NCBI GenBank assembly: GCA_002395835.1
Contig: DGVD01000016.1
Span: 1-64,000 of the forward strand
DNA length: 64,000 nucleotides
From: Bacteroidales bacterium UBA4293
GTDB taxonomy: Bacteria; Bacteroidota; Bacteroidia; Bacteroidales; Bacteroidaceae
Direction of reading: 5' to 3'
Below, piece by piece: positions 24,790 to 34,861 of the stretch. The translations under genes and the position numbers were made by a program. Numbering within the stretch: the first letter of the stretch is position 1; the number at the start of each line of letters is the position of its first letter. Under the pieces are notes generated by a model. It saw only the letters and a program-made list of their open reading frames with translations. It did no database searches and was not told the origin of the DNA.

Positions 24790-27606
24790 TCAATAGCCTA
24801 ATTCGTATGGCTGGTCTACAGCCTTGACTCCTTCTGTCATCCATTTAGGAGCTTCTGCACCCTTCAGATAGTGATTGAAGAACTGCAGCATTCGAGTCTG
24901 GAAATCCACACGATTTGCCATTTTTACAGGCCAATGTGGTTCACCCGTATAGTTCAGCAACCAGGAAGTCTTACCTAGACGCTTCAAGGCTACAAAGAAT
25001 TCTATACCCTGGTACCAAGGCACATGACCGTCGGTATCATTGTGCATAATAAGAATAGGTGTCTTTACCTTATCCAAGTTATGAAGTGGTGAATTTTCCT
25101 TGTAAAGTTCTGGTACTTCCCAAATAGAACCACCAATACGACTCTGAGTATGCTCATACTGGAAAGCACGAGCCATTCCAGAACCCCAACGGATTCCTCC
25201 ATAAGCACTGAACATATTAACTACAGGGGCTCCACTTTCAATAGCTGCGAAACGGTCGGTACGGGTGGAAAGATAAGCTGTCTGATATCCTCCCCAGCTG
25301 TGTCCTGCAGCACCTATTCGCTTTTCATCTATATATCCACCTTCCAGAACCTTGTCTACACCACTCATGACACAGTCATAGCAGCTCTCTCCTGGATGAC
25401 CGTCGGTGTAATGGATATCTGGGTTGAAAACGATATATCCTTGAGAGTTGTATAAATGATAGTCGGGTGTAGAACGGTGAGGCTGAGGCTGTCTGTAACT
25501 GAAAAGTGTCTCAGAGTTTGTCTCATAGAAACTAACTATCAATGGATATTTCTTGCTTGGGTCAAAGTTGGCTGGTTTGTAAATCACACCTTCGCACTTC
25601 ACACCCTTCGGAGTAGTCCATGAAATAAGTTCTGTGGTACCCCAGATATAAGGTTTCTGCTGGTCTACCTCATGAGTAATCTGTACCGGATTCTTGAAGG
25701 TCAAGTCACTCACATAAAGATCAGGGAAGTATTCATAGCTTTCTTTGGTGAACATAATTACGTTGGCATCCTTTGCCTTTACAGGGTTTGAAAGCATGTA
25801 ATCACCACCCATCAGCAGTTTGGGTTCTACCGGTTTATTGAACTTGGTTTGATAAACAGCATAGCCTTTGGTTTTCTCATTAAATGCTGAAAGCAACTGA
25901 TTCTTCTTCAGGTCGATGAACCTATTGATGGAAGGGTCTTCCAACTGGATTAATCTGTATGTCACTTTTAGGGAACGACCATTCTTGGTCATATTCACTG
26001 GAGCAGTAGCCCCCGTAGGTGAGAATTTCCAGATATCATACTTATCATAAATAAAGAGAGCCTCATCGTTGGCAGTCCATCCTGCAATACCATAACTGCG
26101 TGGATAATCAGGCACATCGTTCGTATCATCCCATGCTGCAAAAGTCTCAGGAGTGGAAATCGTATAGGTCTTACCTGTTTCCAAGTCTACGGTCACATAG
26201 GTACTGTCTACTTCAGCATAGGCAAAGGCATACTTTCCTGTAGGAGATATACGATAACGGGTATACGTTCCTTTTGCCAGTTCTCTCTTAGAACCGTCTT
26301 TCAGGGATACGATGTACACGTCACTCCTGCTTCTACCCTTCCACATGGACTCTACGGAATAGGGCTCACTGGTGGAGGCCAAAGCCCACTGTGAAGTTCC
26401 ATCCTGCATCATGTTCAGTTCTGGAAGGGACTTATCCGATAATTGGAGGAATTTGCCTGTCCCTAAATCATAAGAAGCGGTATAGGTTCTACGGGCTTCA
26501 CGGTTTTTGTTGAAGTCCTGAACGGTATATTGAACGGGTTCATTCCAACTCCATACCTGTACTTCTGGACGATTGGATGCCAGTACCAAGGTGTCTTTTT
26601 CACGAGCATCGGGAGCTGTTCCAAAGAAAAGACGAGAAGCATCCTTGGAAAAACGAAGGTTTCCATTAGGGCTGGTCACCCAACCTTTAGGAGCAAACGA
26701 TGGGGTCTTATCTGTTATCATCTTGGCAACTCCAGCATTCTGAGACAACCAAAGTTGAACGCCATGTCCTGAGTTGTCCTTATCATCTGTGGTTAAAAAA
26801 GCTACATTGCTTTCGTCATCAGAGAAGGTAATAGACATAATCTCATCGTCGGTTTCACGAATGCAGACAGGAGCTGTAGATTCTTGCTTCAACAAGAATA
26901 ATCCTTTCTTCCCATCTATGCCTTTTCCTTTAGCTATTATAGCCATGACTTTCCCCTCTTTTGAGAACTGGTAGCTAGTCACTGATGGTAATTCCGTCTG
27001 AGCACCACCCAAGACACAGACATGGAGGGTGGAGTCTTTTTCTCCTGTCTGGTAAGCCAGCCAGTCGGCCTTTTCTGCCAGTTTATAAGAACGGACGGAG
27101 TCAATACTTTCTGCTTGCTGACCTAACGTATAAATAATCAAGGTTTCCAAAGGTTTGCTATCACCACCTCTCTGGCCTCTTGCATTGCCTTTTGCATTTT
27201 GCCCGCCTTTCTTTGCAGGTTTTTCATTCTGCTTCTTCAAAGCTTCAGCTTCTTTTTCTGCCAGACTCTGCTTTGTGCTAAGTACCACATATTTGGAAGA
27301 AGAACTGAAATTAATATTGGCAATGGGTTTGAAACTCTGAACCAACGTACCTTTCTGATTATAAATTTTGGCTTCTGAATCTCCAGTAAAACGGGGTATA
27401 TTACCATTCCTGTCACCATCTCCACGCCAAGGTTCCATGACTGAAATAACCCATTTTCCATCGTTGGAGATAGCCTTGTAGGTCATCCGTTGAAAATTCT
27501 GTACATCTTGCACAGTCATAGGTCGCTTATTCTGAGCGAAAGACGGAATAACCATCACCCCCATCAGGAAACAAACGATCCACCATTTAATTTGCAGTCT
27601 TCTCAT
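24790..27606 (-). CDS. Exported S9 family prolyl oligopeptidase-like peptidase
   Basis: This 938-residue serine peptidase has a signal peptide (about 1-24, ending SFA-Q), an N-terminal beta-propeller domain with a low-complexity KKGGQNAKGNARGQRGG insert near residues 135-150, and a C-terminal alpha/beta hydrolase domain. The catalytic triad is seen as Ser in GHSWGGYQ, Asp in HNDTDGHVPW and His in GEPHWPVK. It probably cleaves dipeptides from peptides in the periplasm (DPP-IV/acylaminoacyl peptidase group). It is the first gene of a three-gene operon with its own -7 box. Confidence 0.92.
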   Translation of the reverse strand: MRRLQIKWWIVCFLMGVMVIPSFAQNKRPMTVQDVQNFQRMTYKAISNDGKWVISVMEPWRGDGDRNGNIPRFTGDSEAKIYNQKGTLVQSFKPIANINFSSSSKYVVLSTKQSLAEKEAEALKKQNEKPAKKGGQNAKGNARGQRGGDSKPLETLIIYTLGQQAESIDSVRSYKLAEKADWLAYQTGEKDSTLHVCVLGGAQTELPSVTSYQFSKEGKVMAIIAKGKGIDGKKGLFLLKQESTAPVCIRETDDEIMSITFSDDESNVAFLTTDDKDNSGHGVQLWLSQNAGVAKMITDKTPSFAPKGWVTSPNGNLRFSKDASRLFFGTAPDAREKDTLVLASNRPEVQVWSWNEPVQYTVQDFNKNREARRTYTASYDLGTGKFLQLSDKSLPELNMMQDGTSQWALASTSEPYSVESMWKGRSRSDVYIVSLKDGSKRELAKGTYTRYRISPTGKYAFAYAEVDSTYVTVDLETGKTYTISTPETFAAWDDTNDVPDYPRSYGIAGWTANDEALFIYDKYDIWKFSPTGATAPVNMTKNGRSLKVTYRLIQLEDPSINRFIDLKKNQLLSAFNEKTKGYAVYQTKFNKPVEPKLLMGGDYMLSNPVKAKDANVIMFTKESYEYFPDLYVSDLTFKNPVQITHEVDQQKPYIWGTTELISWTTPKGVKCEGVIYKPANFDPSKKYPLIVSFYETNSETLFSYRQPQPHRSTPDYHLYNSQGYIVFNPDIHYTDGHPGESCYDCVMSGVDKVLEGGYIDEKRIGAAGHSWGGYQTAYLSTRTDRFAAIESGAPVVNMFSAYGGIRWGSGMARAFQYEHTQSRIGGSIWEVPELYKENSPLHNLDKVKTPILIMHNDTDGHVPWYQGIEFFVALKRLGKTSWLLNYTGEPHWPVKMANRVDFQTRMLQFFNHYLKGAEAPKWMTEGVKAVDQPYELGY

Positions 27607-27636
27607 ATTTCTTTAGGTTTTAAAGATTGTTTCTCG

Positions 27637-27644
27637 CAAAGATA
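27637..27644 (-). promoter_or_regulatory. -7 box for S9 peptidase operon
   Basis: TATCTTTG on the minus strand, 30 bp upstream of the S9 ATG and just after the glycosylase gene's stop. Confidence 0.65.
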
Positions 27645-27652
27645 GGAAAAAA

Positions 27653-28231
27653 CTATAAAAGTTTAGCATAATGTTCAGCCTTTTTATCTAAAGATAAAGG
27701 GTATGCTCTGGAAGTGGACGGCATTCTCCACCATTCCATGTCCCGACCCCAAGCATGGAATGTCAAGCAGGTTCCCACTGCTGGAACTTCATGTAAGGGT
27801 TCCGATGCCTGAAGATTAATCTGGCTCAGGAGTTCCTCACTAGCCTTCCCTCCTGTGGTAACGATTCGGTGACAAAAGGGCATTTCAGACAACAAGCAAG
27901 AGATATCCGTGGGCTCTATAATCTCTAAATAATTATCGCTGGCATTATCTTTCAGTCTATTGACTTTCGATGCGGTATCGTAAAAAGCGAAGCCATGTTT
28001 CTCTGCAAAATCCACGATGGCTTCTTTGTCAAATTTCTTCGCTCCCGGAATAACGAAATGTTCTTTGTCTTGAAAGAAAAGCAACCCCATTATCCTCCAA
28101 AAATCATTGATGAAATTCGGATAAAAGAAATCCATACTCCACCTAGATTTTGGTGGAGGGAAACTGCCAAGAAAAAGGATTTTTCCATGGGATGGCAGAA
28201 AGGGCTTCAACGGATGTTCCTCAATTGTCAT
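27653..28231 (-). CDS. DNA glycosylase of the UDG superfamily (deoxyinosine glycosylase type)
   Basis: This 192-residue protein has the opening motif KILFLGSFPPPKSRWSMDFFY, followed by NDFWRIMG, as in the family annotated DNA-deoxyinosine or mismatch glycosylases. The C-terminal half has VTTGGKASEELL and STSRAYPLSL, the latter like the substrate loop of this superfamily. It would remove deaminated or mispaired bases from DNA. It lies between two terminators/promoters and appears to be transcribed alone. Confidence 0.8.
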   Translation of the reverse strand: MTIEEHPLKPFLPSHGKILFLGSFPPPKSRWSMDFFYPNFINDFWRIMGLLFFQDKEHFVIPGAKKFDKEAIVDFAEKHGFAFYDTASKVNRLKDNASDNYLEIIEPTDISCLLSEMPFCHRIVTTGGKASEELLSQINLQASEPLHEVPAVGTCLTFHAWGRDMEWWRMPSTSRAYPLSLDKKAEHYAKLL

Positions 28232-28244
28232 ATAATAAAAGAGA

Positions 28245-28279
28245 AAATGGGGCTACACCAACGTGCAACCCCATTTTTT
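28245..28279 (-). terminator. Terminator of GH3 copy 2
   Basis: The minus strand reads AAAAAATGGGG, a 16-nt loop, then CCCCATTTTCTC. It is located 15 bp after the GH3 stop and before the glycosylase gene. Confidence 0.82.
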
Positions 28280-28293
28280 AGGATAGGATTTAT

Positions 28294-30651
28294 TTATTTC
28301 TTAATGAACTCCTGAGCTTTCAATGCTTGGTTCACCTTAGTGCTCTTAGCTGCAACTTCAGTTTCTACTGTAGCCTTGATGTCACGGCTTGATGCACCAA
28401 TCAAGAACTTGTAAGTACCAGCCTCAACTTCCCAAGAATTGCTCTCTTCTACAAATGATGCCAAATCAGCTGCATTGACAACCATAGTAAGAGTCTCTGA
28501 TTCACCTGGCTTCAAAGATTTAGTCTTAGCAAATGCCTTCAACTCCTTAACTGGCTTATCCAACTGAGATGCTGGAGCAGATGCATATACCTGAACTACT
28601 TCCTTACCTTCAGCCTTACCAGTGTTCTTAACAGTTACACTAACGCTAATCTTGTCACCTTCAGCCTTTACAGCAGCATCGCTATATTCAAATGTAGTAT
28701 AGCTCAAACCATAACCGAATGGATAGCTTACATTCATATTCTGCTTGTCGAACCAACGATAACCTACATAAATGCCTTCCTCGTGATTTGAGTAATCCCA
28801 GAATTCCTTCAGAGCCTTTGCTTCAGTCTCTATAGCACCACCCATGAAAGCTGAAAGGTCAAGACCCCAGTCTTCACCACGTGGGAAGTTCTTAGTGGAT
28901 GCATGGTCTTCCAACTTGATAGGCCAAGTCTGTGGCAACTTACCTGATGGAGAAACCTTTCCGCTCAATACGTCAGCTACAGAATTACCACCTTCCTGAC
29001 CTGCCTGCCATGCTAGCAGAACAGCATCTGGAGTGTTTTTCCATGAAGCAGTTTCAATAACACCACCAATGTTCAAAACTACTACAACCTTCTTACCTGC
29101 AGCATGGAACGCACCACTTACTGCATCAATCAGAGATTTCTCTTCCTTAGAAAGATTGAAGTTGGCAGTAGTACGGTCTGCGAACTCACCAGAGATACGT
29201 CCCAGTGTGATGATAGCCACATCATTGGATGCTACAGCTGCAGCTATATCAGCTTTAGCAGGAACAAATTCAGTAGGTAATACAGGAGGCATGAAAGCTG
29301 CCAAACGTTTTGCTGCTGGATCTTTCTCTTCTTCTTTAGCCTTTGCTGCCTTCACTTCTTCCAAATACTTCTCATATTGACCCTTCACAGCATCGTCTAC
29401 AGTATAACCCACATTCTTCAAACCTTCTACCAAGGAAACGGTATATGCACGGTTTACATTACCGGAACCAGTTCCACCTGCAATGAAATCATAAGAAGTG
29501 ATACCAAACAGAGCAACTTTCTTAGTGTTTTCTGCTAATGGCAGGGTACCCTTGTTCTCTAGCAGTACCATACCTTCTGTAGCACTCTGACGGGTAACCT
29601 TAGCATGTGCCTCCAGATCTGGCTTGTTGCTGTACTTATAACCCTTGAAACGAGGAGAACGGACAATAAGCTGCAGAATACGTTTTACGTTACGATTTAC
29701 ATCAGCAATATCCAGTTTGCCACTCTTTACACCCTCTACAATGTCAGTATATTGGGTAATACGACCTGGCTGAAGCATGTCATTTCCTGCTACTACCTGA
29801 GCTACGGCATCCTTACCACCGAACCAGTCTGTCATAACTGTGCCTTTGAAGCCCCAGTCACCACGAAGAACATCTTCTATCAAATCCTTGGATTCAGAAG
29901 TGTATGTTCCATTCAGGTAATTGTATGAAGTCATGACTGTCCAAGGATCTGATTCCTTTACAGCAATCTCAAAACCTTTCAGGTAAATCTCACGAAGAGC
30001 ACGAGTCCCTACAATGGCATTGGTACCTGTACGATTAGTCTCCTGAGAGTTTACAGCAAAGTGCTTGATGGAAGTACCTACACCATTGCTCTGTACACCA
30101 CGTACATAAGCAGCAGCAGTCTTACCAGTCAGGACTGGATCCTCTGAATAATACTCAAAGTTACGGCCATTCAGTGGGTTACGATGAATGTTCATACCTG
30201 GAGCCAACAAAACATCAGCACCATACTCCAAAACTTCATTACCGATAGCCTTACCTACCTCTTCTACCAACTCCTGGTTCCAAGTAGATGACAACAAACT
30301 ACCGATTGGGAAGTGAGTACAATAATAGGTATTCTCATCACCCTCACGAGTAGGGTTAATGCGAAGTCCTGCAGGGCCATCAGACAAAACTACGGCAGGA
30401 ATGCCCAAACGTGGAATAGCATGGGTAGAACCTGCTGCACCTGGAACCAAGTCAGCACTTTCACCGATGGTAGCAGTCAAGTTTAAGGTATCCTGACGAT
30501 CCATACCTACACCTGTAATGAGAAGGGCCTTCTCTTCAAGAGTCATAGCCTCAACAATTTCGTCAATGTTGTTCTCATTCAGCTTCAAATCGCCAGAAGC
30601 GCAGCTAGCCAATAAAGCTATTGCTGCCAAGGACATCATTTGCTTTTTCAT
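28294..30651 (-). CDS. Lipoprotein beta-glucosidase-type GH3 (copy 2)
   Basis: This 785-residue GH3 enzyme has a lipoprotein signal with lipobox LLASC, Cys at residue 17. The next residues ASGDL do not rule out surface export. The domains are TIM barrel, sandwich and C-terminal fibronectin III-like. The nucleophile is D275 (TVMTDWFGG); the proposed acid/base Glu is in ISGEFADRTT. An insert at about 440-475 (AKAKEEEKDPAAKRLA) distinguishes it from copy 1. It is isolated, with its own promoter and terminator. Exact substrate is unknown. Confidence 0.92.
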   Translation of the reverse strand: MKKQMMSLAAIALLASCASGDLKLNENNIDEIVEAMTLEEKALLITGVGMDRQDTLNLTATIGESADLVPGAAGSTHAIPRLGIPAVVLSDGPAGLRINPTREGDENTYYCTHFPIGSLLSSTWNQELVEEVGKAIGNEVLEYGADVLLAPGMNIHRNPLNGRNFEYYSEDPVLTGKTAAAYVRGVQSNGVGTSIKHFAVNSQETNRTGTNAIVGTRALREIYLKGFEIAVKESDPWTVMTSYNYLNGTYTSESKDLIEDVLRGDWGFKGTVMTDWFGGKDAVAQVVAGNDMLQPGRITQYTDIVEGVKSGKLDIADVNRNVKRILQLIVRSPRFKGYKYSNKPDLEAHAKVTRQSATEGMVLLENKGTLPLAENTKKVALFGITSYDFIAGGTGSGNVNRAYTVSLVEGLKNVGYTVDDAVKGQYEKYLEEVKAAKAKEEEKDPAAKRLAAFMPPVLPTEFVPAKADIAAAVASNDVAIITLGRISGEFADRTTANFNLSKEEKSLIDAVSGAFHAAGKKVVVVLNIGGVIETASWKNTPDAVLLAWQAGQEGGNSVADVLSGKVSPSGKLPQTWPIKLEDHASTKNFPRGEDWGLDLSAFMGGAIETEAKALKEFWDYSNHEEGIYVGYRWFDKQNMNVSYPFGYGLSYTTFEYSDAAVKAEGDKISVSVTVKNTGKAEGKEVVQVYASAPASQLDKPVKELKAFAKTKSLKPGESETLTMVVNAADLASFVEESNSWEVEAGTYKFLIGASSRDIKATVETEVAAKSTKVNQALKAQEFIKK

Positions 30652-30700
30652 AAAATTTGTTTAAAGTCGTTTTAAAGATGAATAAATATTTTCACGGTTG

Positions 30701-30708
30701 CAAATATA
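30701..30708 (-). promoter_or_regulatory. -7 box for GH3 copy 2
   Basis: TATATTTG on the minus strand, 49 bp upstream of the ATG. Confidence 0.6.
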
Positions 30709-30823
30709 ATTTATTTCTTTGACTTTTATCTCCCTCCTTATTCAAAATCAACATAAAATTTTGAAATCTAAAATTATTATTGCATCTTTGCATAAATAAT
30801 AACTATAAAAAGAACTAACACTT

Positions 30824-31429
30824 ATGACTTTTACAGAACTATGCAAGCCCATTTTTGAGCAGTCCATCAATGATTATCATAAGACTGACGACGTGAACAC
30901 CCCTATCCAGAACCCATTTGAGATGAAGACTATCGAGTACTATCTCTATCTTAAAAATTGGATAGATACTGTTCAATGGCATTTTGAAGATATTATCCGT
31001 GACCCGAACATAGATCCTGTTGAAGCACTGACCTTGAAACGGCGTATAGACAAGTCTAATCAAGACAGAACCGATTTGGTAGAACTCATCGACAGCTATT
31101 TCCTGGATAAGTATAAAGAGGTAAAAGTAGCACCCGATGCTACCATAAACACAGAAAGTCCAGCCTGGGCTATCGACCGTCTTTCTATCTTGGCACTGAA
31201 AATCTATCACATGAACGAAGAAGTGAAACGAACAGATGTCACTCCTGAACATCATGCTCAGTGCGAGAAGAAACTGAACGTCCTGCTGGAACAGCAAAAG
31301 GATCTTTCTACTGCCATCGACCAGTTAATTGCAGATATTGAGGCTGGCAAAAAGTACATGAAAGTTTACAAGCAGATGAAGATGTACAATGATCCGAATC
31401 TGAACCCTGTACTTTATGGCAAAAAATAA
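30824..31429 (+). CDS. DUF4254 domain protein
   Basis: This 201-residue, largely alpha-helical protein has the DUF4254 pattern TVQWHFEDIIRDPNID with downstream RRIDKSNQDRTDLVE. Function is unknown. In Bacteroidota it typically precedes glycosyltransferase genes of lipopolysaccharide synthesis, as here: the GT9 gene begins on the next base after its stop. It is the first gene of a three-gene operon. Confidence 0.88.
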   Translation: MTFTELCKPIFEQSINDYHKTDDVNTPIQNPFEMKTIEYYLYLKNWIDTVQWHFEDIIRDPNIDPVEALTLKRRIDKSNQDRTDLVELIDSYFLDKYKEVKVAPDATINTESPAWAIDRLSILALKIYHMNEEVKRTDVTPEHHAQCEKKLNVLLEQQKDLSTAIDQLIADIEAGKKYMKVYKQMKMYNDPNLNPVLYGKK

Positions 31430-32428
31430 ATGGCCAAGATACTAGTTGTCCGTTTCTCAGCTCTAGGTGATGTAGTCATGACTGTACCTATCGTATATGC
31501 CCTGGCTACTCAATACCCTCAGCATCAGATTACAGTGCTGAGCAGAAAAAGGATGGCTGTGTATTTTAACCATCTCCCAGAAAATGTATCATTTAAGGGC
31601 ATAGACCTGAATAGCTACAAAGGCTTTTCAGGTCTGCTCCGTCTATACTGGGAACTAAGGAAAGAACATTTCGACTATGTAGCAGATTTCCATGATGTCC
31701 TGCGAACTAAGGTTGTCCGTTTTTGCTTCTGGATAACAGGTACACCTGTCCAGCATATTTTTAAAGGAAGGAAAGAGAAAAAGGAATTAACCAGGGAAGA
31801 AGGAAAAAGGAAGATTCAACTAAAAACTTCTTTCCAACGCTATGCTGACGTATTAGAGCGTTTAGGTTTTCCCATCCAACAAAATTACAAGGCTTGGAAA
31901 CATCCCCGTCCATCCAACCTCGAACAAGAAAACTGGATAGGCATTGCACCTTTTGCAGCACATACCGGAAAAGTCTATCCGCTGGATAAGATGAAAGAAA
32001 TCACCAGGGCCTTGACTTCAAACCCTAAAAACAAAGTATACCTTTTTGGTGGTGGGGAAAAAGAGCAAAAGATTTGCCAAGACTGGGAAAATGAAATACC
32101 TGGAACCATTTCCGTTATTGGGAAACTGAAGCAAGATGAAGAGCTAAACCTGATAAGTCAACTCGATGTCATGGTTTCTATGGACTCTGCCAATATGCAC
32201 ATGGCTTCACTAGTAGGAACACCTGTAGTTTCTATCTGGGGAGCCACCCATCCTTTTGCAGGATTTATGGGATGGGGACAAGATCCCAATAATGCCATCC
32301 AATTAGATATGGATTGCCGTCCGTGCTCTATTTTTGGAAACAAACCCTGCAAAAGAGGTGACTACGCCTGCCTGAACGGCATTAGCCCTAAACAAGTGCT
32401 TGAACATATAGAAGCCTTATTGAAATGA
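31430..32428 (+). CDS. Glycosyltransferase family 9 (heptosyltransferase-like)
   Basis: This 332-residue GT-B enzyme starts MAKILVVRFSALGDVVMTVP, the GT9 N-terminal signature. The C-terminal domain has VSMDSANMHMASLVGTPVVSIWGATHP, the ADP-sugar binding region. It probably adds a sugar to the LPS core. Its stop overlaps the start of the acyltransferase gene by 4 bp. A cysteine-rich end (DCRPCSIFGNKPCKRGDYAC) is typical of Bacteroidales GT9. Confidence 0.9.
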   Translation: MAKILVVRFSALGDVVMTVPIVYALATQYPQHQITVLSRKRMAVYFNHLPENVSFKGIDLNSYKGFSGLLRLYWELRKEHFDYVADFHDVLRTKVVRFCFWITGTPVQHIFKGRKEKKELTREEGKRKIQLKTSFQRYADVLERLGFPIQQNYKAWKHPRPSNLEQENWIGIAPFAAHTGKVYPLDKMKEITRALTSNPKNKVYLFGGGEKEQKICQDWENEIPGTISVIGKLKQDEELNLISQLDVMVSMDSANMHMASLVGTPVVSIWGATHPFAGFMGWGQDPNNAIQLDMDCRPCSIFGNKPCKRGDYACLNGISPKQVLEHIEALLK

Positions 32429-33342
32429 AGATTACCTATTATATAATTGGAGGAATTTGGTGGCTGCTATCTTTGTTGCCACTGAAGATTCTTTACTTGC
32501 TCTCTGACATGCTGTATGTTTTGGTTCATCATGTCATAGGCTATAGGAAGAAGATTGTACGCAAGAACCTTACTAACTCCTTCCCAGAGAAAAGCCTCGA
32601 TGAAATCAAACAAATAGAAAAAGGTTTCTACCATTTCTTCTGCGATTATATTGTGGAAACCATAAAGCAATTCTCCATTTCAAAGGAAGAGATGAAAAGA
32701 CGCATGGTAATCTCGGGAGTAGAAGAAATGAAAGACCGAATGGAAAAAGAGAACAAGACATTCTGCTTTATCTATTTGGGGCATTTTTGCAACTGGGAAT
32801 GGATAGCGTCACTCCCCTATTGGGTACCCAATGATATACTTTGCGCACAAATCTATCATCCTCTTTACAATAAAGCTTTTGATAAATTGTTCTTACGGAT
32901 CAGAAACAAATTTGGTGGGGAATGCATTCCGATGAAAGAAACCTTACGTAGAATTATTGAGCTACGAAGAGCCAAACAAAAAACCATTATCGGTTTCATC
33001 TCAGATCAGGCTCCTAAATGGAACAGCATCCACCATTTCGTGGATTTTCTGAACCAAGAAACTCCAGTCTTCATCGGTACAGAGAAAATTGCCAAGCAAG
33101 TGGACGCCCTAGTCTATTATGGAGACGTAAGACGTGTAAAAAGAGGATTCTACACTTGTGAGTTTAAACCCATGGCCGAAAAGCCGGTCAAGGAGATTCC
33201 CGACTGGGAGTTGACCGACGCTTATGCGCATCTGCTGGAAGAGATGATATCCCGGCATCCCAACTTCTGGCTTTGGAGTCACAATCGTTGGAAACGTACG
33301 AAAGAGGAATGGTTAAGAAGAAAGGCGGAATCTTTATCTTGA
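32425..33342 (+). CDS. Lipid A-type lysophospholipid acyltransferase (LpxL/HtrB family)
   Basis: This 305-residue protein has an N-terminal membrane anchor (about 5-25) and the acyltransferase motif H120-FCNW-E125 (H-x4-E). GFISDQAPKW corresponds to a second conserved block. It would add a secondary acyl chain to lipid A at the inner membrane. It overlaps the GT9 gene by 4 bp (ATGA) and converges with the next GT9 gene, leaving 10 bp and no visible terminator. Confidence 0.9.
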   Translation: MKITYYIIGGIWWLLSLLPLKILYLLSDMLYVLVHHVIGYRKKIVRKNLTNSFPEKSLDEIKQIEKGFYHFFCDYIVETIKQFSISKEEMKRRMVISGVEEMKDRMEKENKTFCFIYLGHFCNWEWIASLPYWVPNDILCAQIYHPLYNKAFDKLFLRIRNKFGGECIPMKETLRRIIELRRAKQKTIIGFISDQAPKWNSIHHFVDFLNQETPVFIGTEKIAKQVDALVYYGDVRRVKRGFYTCEFKPMAEKPVKEIPDWELTDAYAHLLEEMISRHPNFWLWSHNRWKRTKEEWLRRKAESLS

Positions 33343-33352
33343 TTCCAGCTTC

Positions 33353-34396
33353 TTACTTTAAGCATCCCTCTAATACCTTTAGCACCAATTCCGGAGTGAT
33401 TTTGCGATAACACTCTTCTGGAGACAGTTTTCCTAATTCTTCAGGAGAAAGGACATCTTCACAGCTAATGCCTACTGCTGGTATATCATTTATCGGAAGC
33501 CACATAGACTTCTGAATACCTGGAGAAAAAATGGCACAGGAAGGAGTTCCCATGGCTTGTGCTATATGACGAGCTCCACCTTCGTTTCCAAAATAGAAGC
33601 TACTGAGTTCACAAAGCAGCATCAATGCTCTCAAAGAATTGGCTTGTAAGTCTATTTTCACCTGTTCTGGACATCCTAAGCTATGATATATCTTTCTGGC
33701 ATTCTCTTCTTCTTTCCCTGGAGCATAGTTGAAAACCAATTGCCAGTCGGGATGTTTCTCCATAAAGGCTTTTAAAACCTCTATCATATAATCCTCTGGG
33801 TAGCATTTATGCTCTAGTTTGGTAGTAACCCCTACTAGCATGACCGGTTTGCTGAAATCTATCCCCATGCTCTCCATATAAGTCCGATATTTATCTCGCT
33901 CCTCTTTCGTGGTATATAATCTGAACTCATCAGTATATTTCACATCTGCTACTTTCTCAAATGGCTCAGCCAGCCAGAGATTTCTTTCCAGCATGCTAGC
34001 TTGAGATTCCTCTTTGTAGGTATCCACCAGATAGTTCAACAAGCCATGGGCATACCACTTTTTCCTACCAATACGATAAGGAGTATGAAGAGAAAAAAGA
34101 GAAAACAATAAAGTGCGGGGAGTAGAACGCATATCAATGATAGCGTCATACTTTGTGTCGTGCACCACTTTCCACACTTTCTTAACGTATGCTCTCCAGG
34201 AAGCATTTTCCTCCTTATCGAAGGTGATGACACGGTCCACATCGGGATGATATTGATATACGGGTGCTATACCTTTATTAAGAACATAATGAATCTGAGC
34301 ATCCGGGAATGTTCTTTTCAAGGTAGTGCATAAACCTAAGCCCAAAACAGAATCACCAATTTGTCTGAATCTTATAATTAATATATTCATTTCCAA
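33353..34396 (-). CDS. Glycosyltransferase family 9 (heptosyltransferase-like), second copy
   Basis: This 347-residue GT9 enzyme has the N-terminal motif NILIIRFRQIGDSVLGLG and the C-terminal block FYFGNEGGARHIAQAMGTPSCAIFSP. It presumably acts in LPS core or glycan synthesis alongside the opposite-strand operon. An alternative start two codons in (MNILIIR, 34390) is more usual for the family and is probably the real one. Confidence 0.88.
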   Translation of the reverse strand: MEMNILIIRFRQIGDSVLGLGLCTTLKRTFPDAQIHYVLNKGIAPVYQYHPDVDRVITFDKEENASWRAYVKKVWKVVHDTKYDAIIDMRSTPRTLLFSLFSLHTPYRIGRKKWYAHGLLNYLVDTYKEESQASMLERNLWLAEPFEKVADVKYTDEFRLYTTKEERDKYRTYMESMGIDFSKPVMLVGVTTKLEHKCYPEDYMIEVLKAFMEKHPDWQLVFNYAPGKEEENARKIYHSLGCPEQVKIDLQANSLRALMLLCELSSFYFGNEGGARHIAQAMGTPSCAIFSPGIQKSMWLPINDIPAVGISCEDVLSPEELGKLSPEECYRKITPELVLKVLEGCLK

Positions 34397-34524
34397 CTAT
34401 TCTTCTTTCTTATGCAAATATAGTTCTTTTTCAAATTTGGCCCTATAAAAAACCATTTTAAATGCCCAAAATGCACATTCTTTAAGGGTTTGTGCACCTT
34501 CACAATCGATTTTTTCCCTTTTTT

Positions 34525-34556
34525 CTTGCGTATAATGAGAAATTGTTGTTTCTTTG
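34525..34556 (+). promoter_or_regulatory. Promoter of acpP-fabF-rnc
   Basis: The -7 box TTTCTTTG (34549-34556) is one base off TAnnTTTG; a CTTG -33-like element ends at 34528, 20 bp upstream. A leader of about 45 nt follows before acpP. Confidence 0.55.
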
Positions 34557-34606
34557 CACCGCTATTTTGAAAATTCATTTAATTAACAATTTAAAAAATA
34601 AGAATT

Positions 34607-34843
34607 ATGTCTGAAATTGAATCAAGAGTTAAGGCTATTATCGTTGACAAGTTGAGCGTTGATGAGTCAGAAGTTAAGCCAGAGGCAAGCTTCACTAATG
34701 ATCTGGGTGCAGATTCTTTGGATACTGTAGAGTTGATCATGGAGTTTGAGAAGGAATTCGGTATCTCTATTCCAGATGATCAGGCTGAAAAGATCACTAC
34801 TGTTGGTGATGCTATTGCTTACATCGAAGCTAACCAGAAGTAA
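34607..34843 (+). CDS. acpP: Acyl carrier protein
   Basis: This 78-residue acidic protein has the phosphopantetheine attachment site GADSLDTVEL, with Ser37 the modified residue. It carries growing acyl chains in type II fatty acid synthesis. The fabF gene follows after 18 bp. It ends with the typical helix VGDAIAYIEANQK. Confidence 0.97.
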   Translation: MSEIESRVKAIIVDKLSVDESEVKPEASFTNDLGADSLDTVELIMEFEKEFGISIPDDQAEKITTVGDAIAYIEANQK

Positions 34844-34861
34844 TATTTCCTAAATTTATAT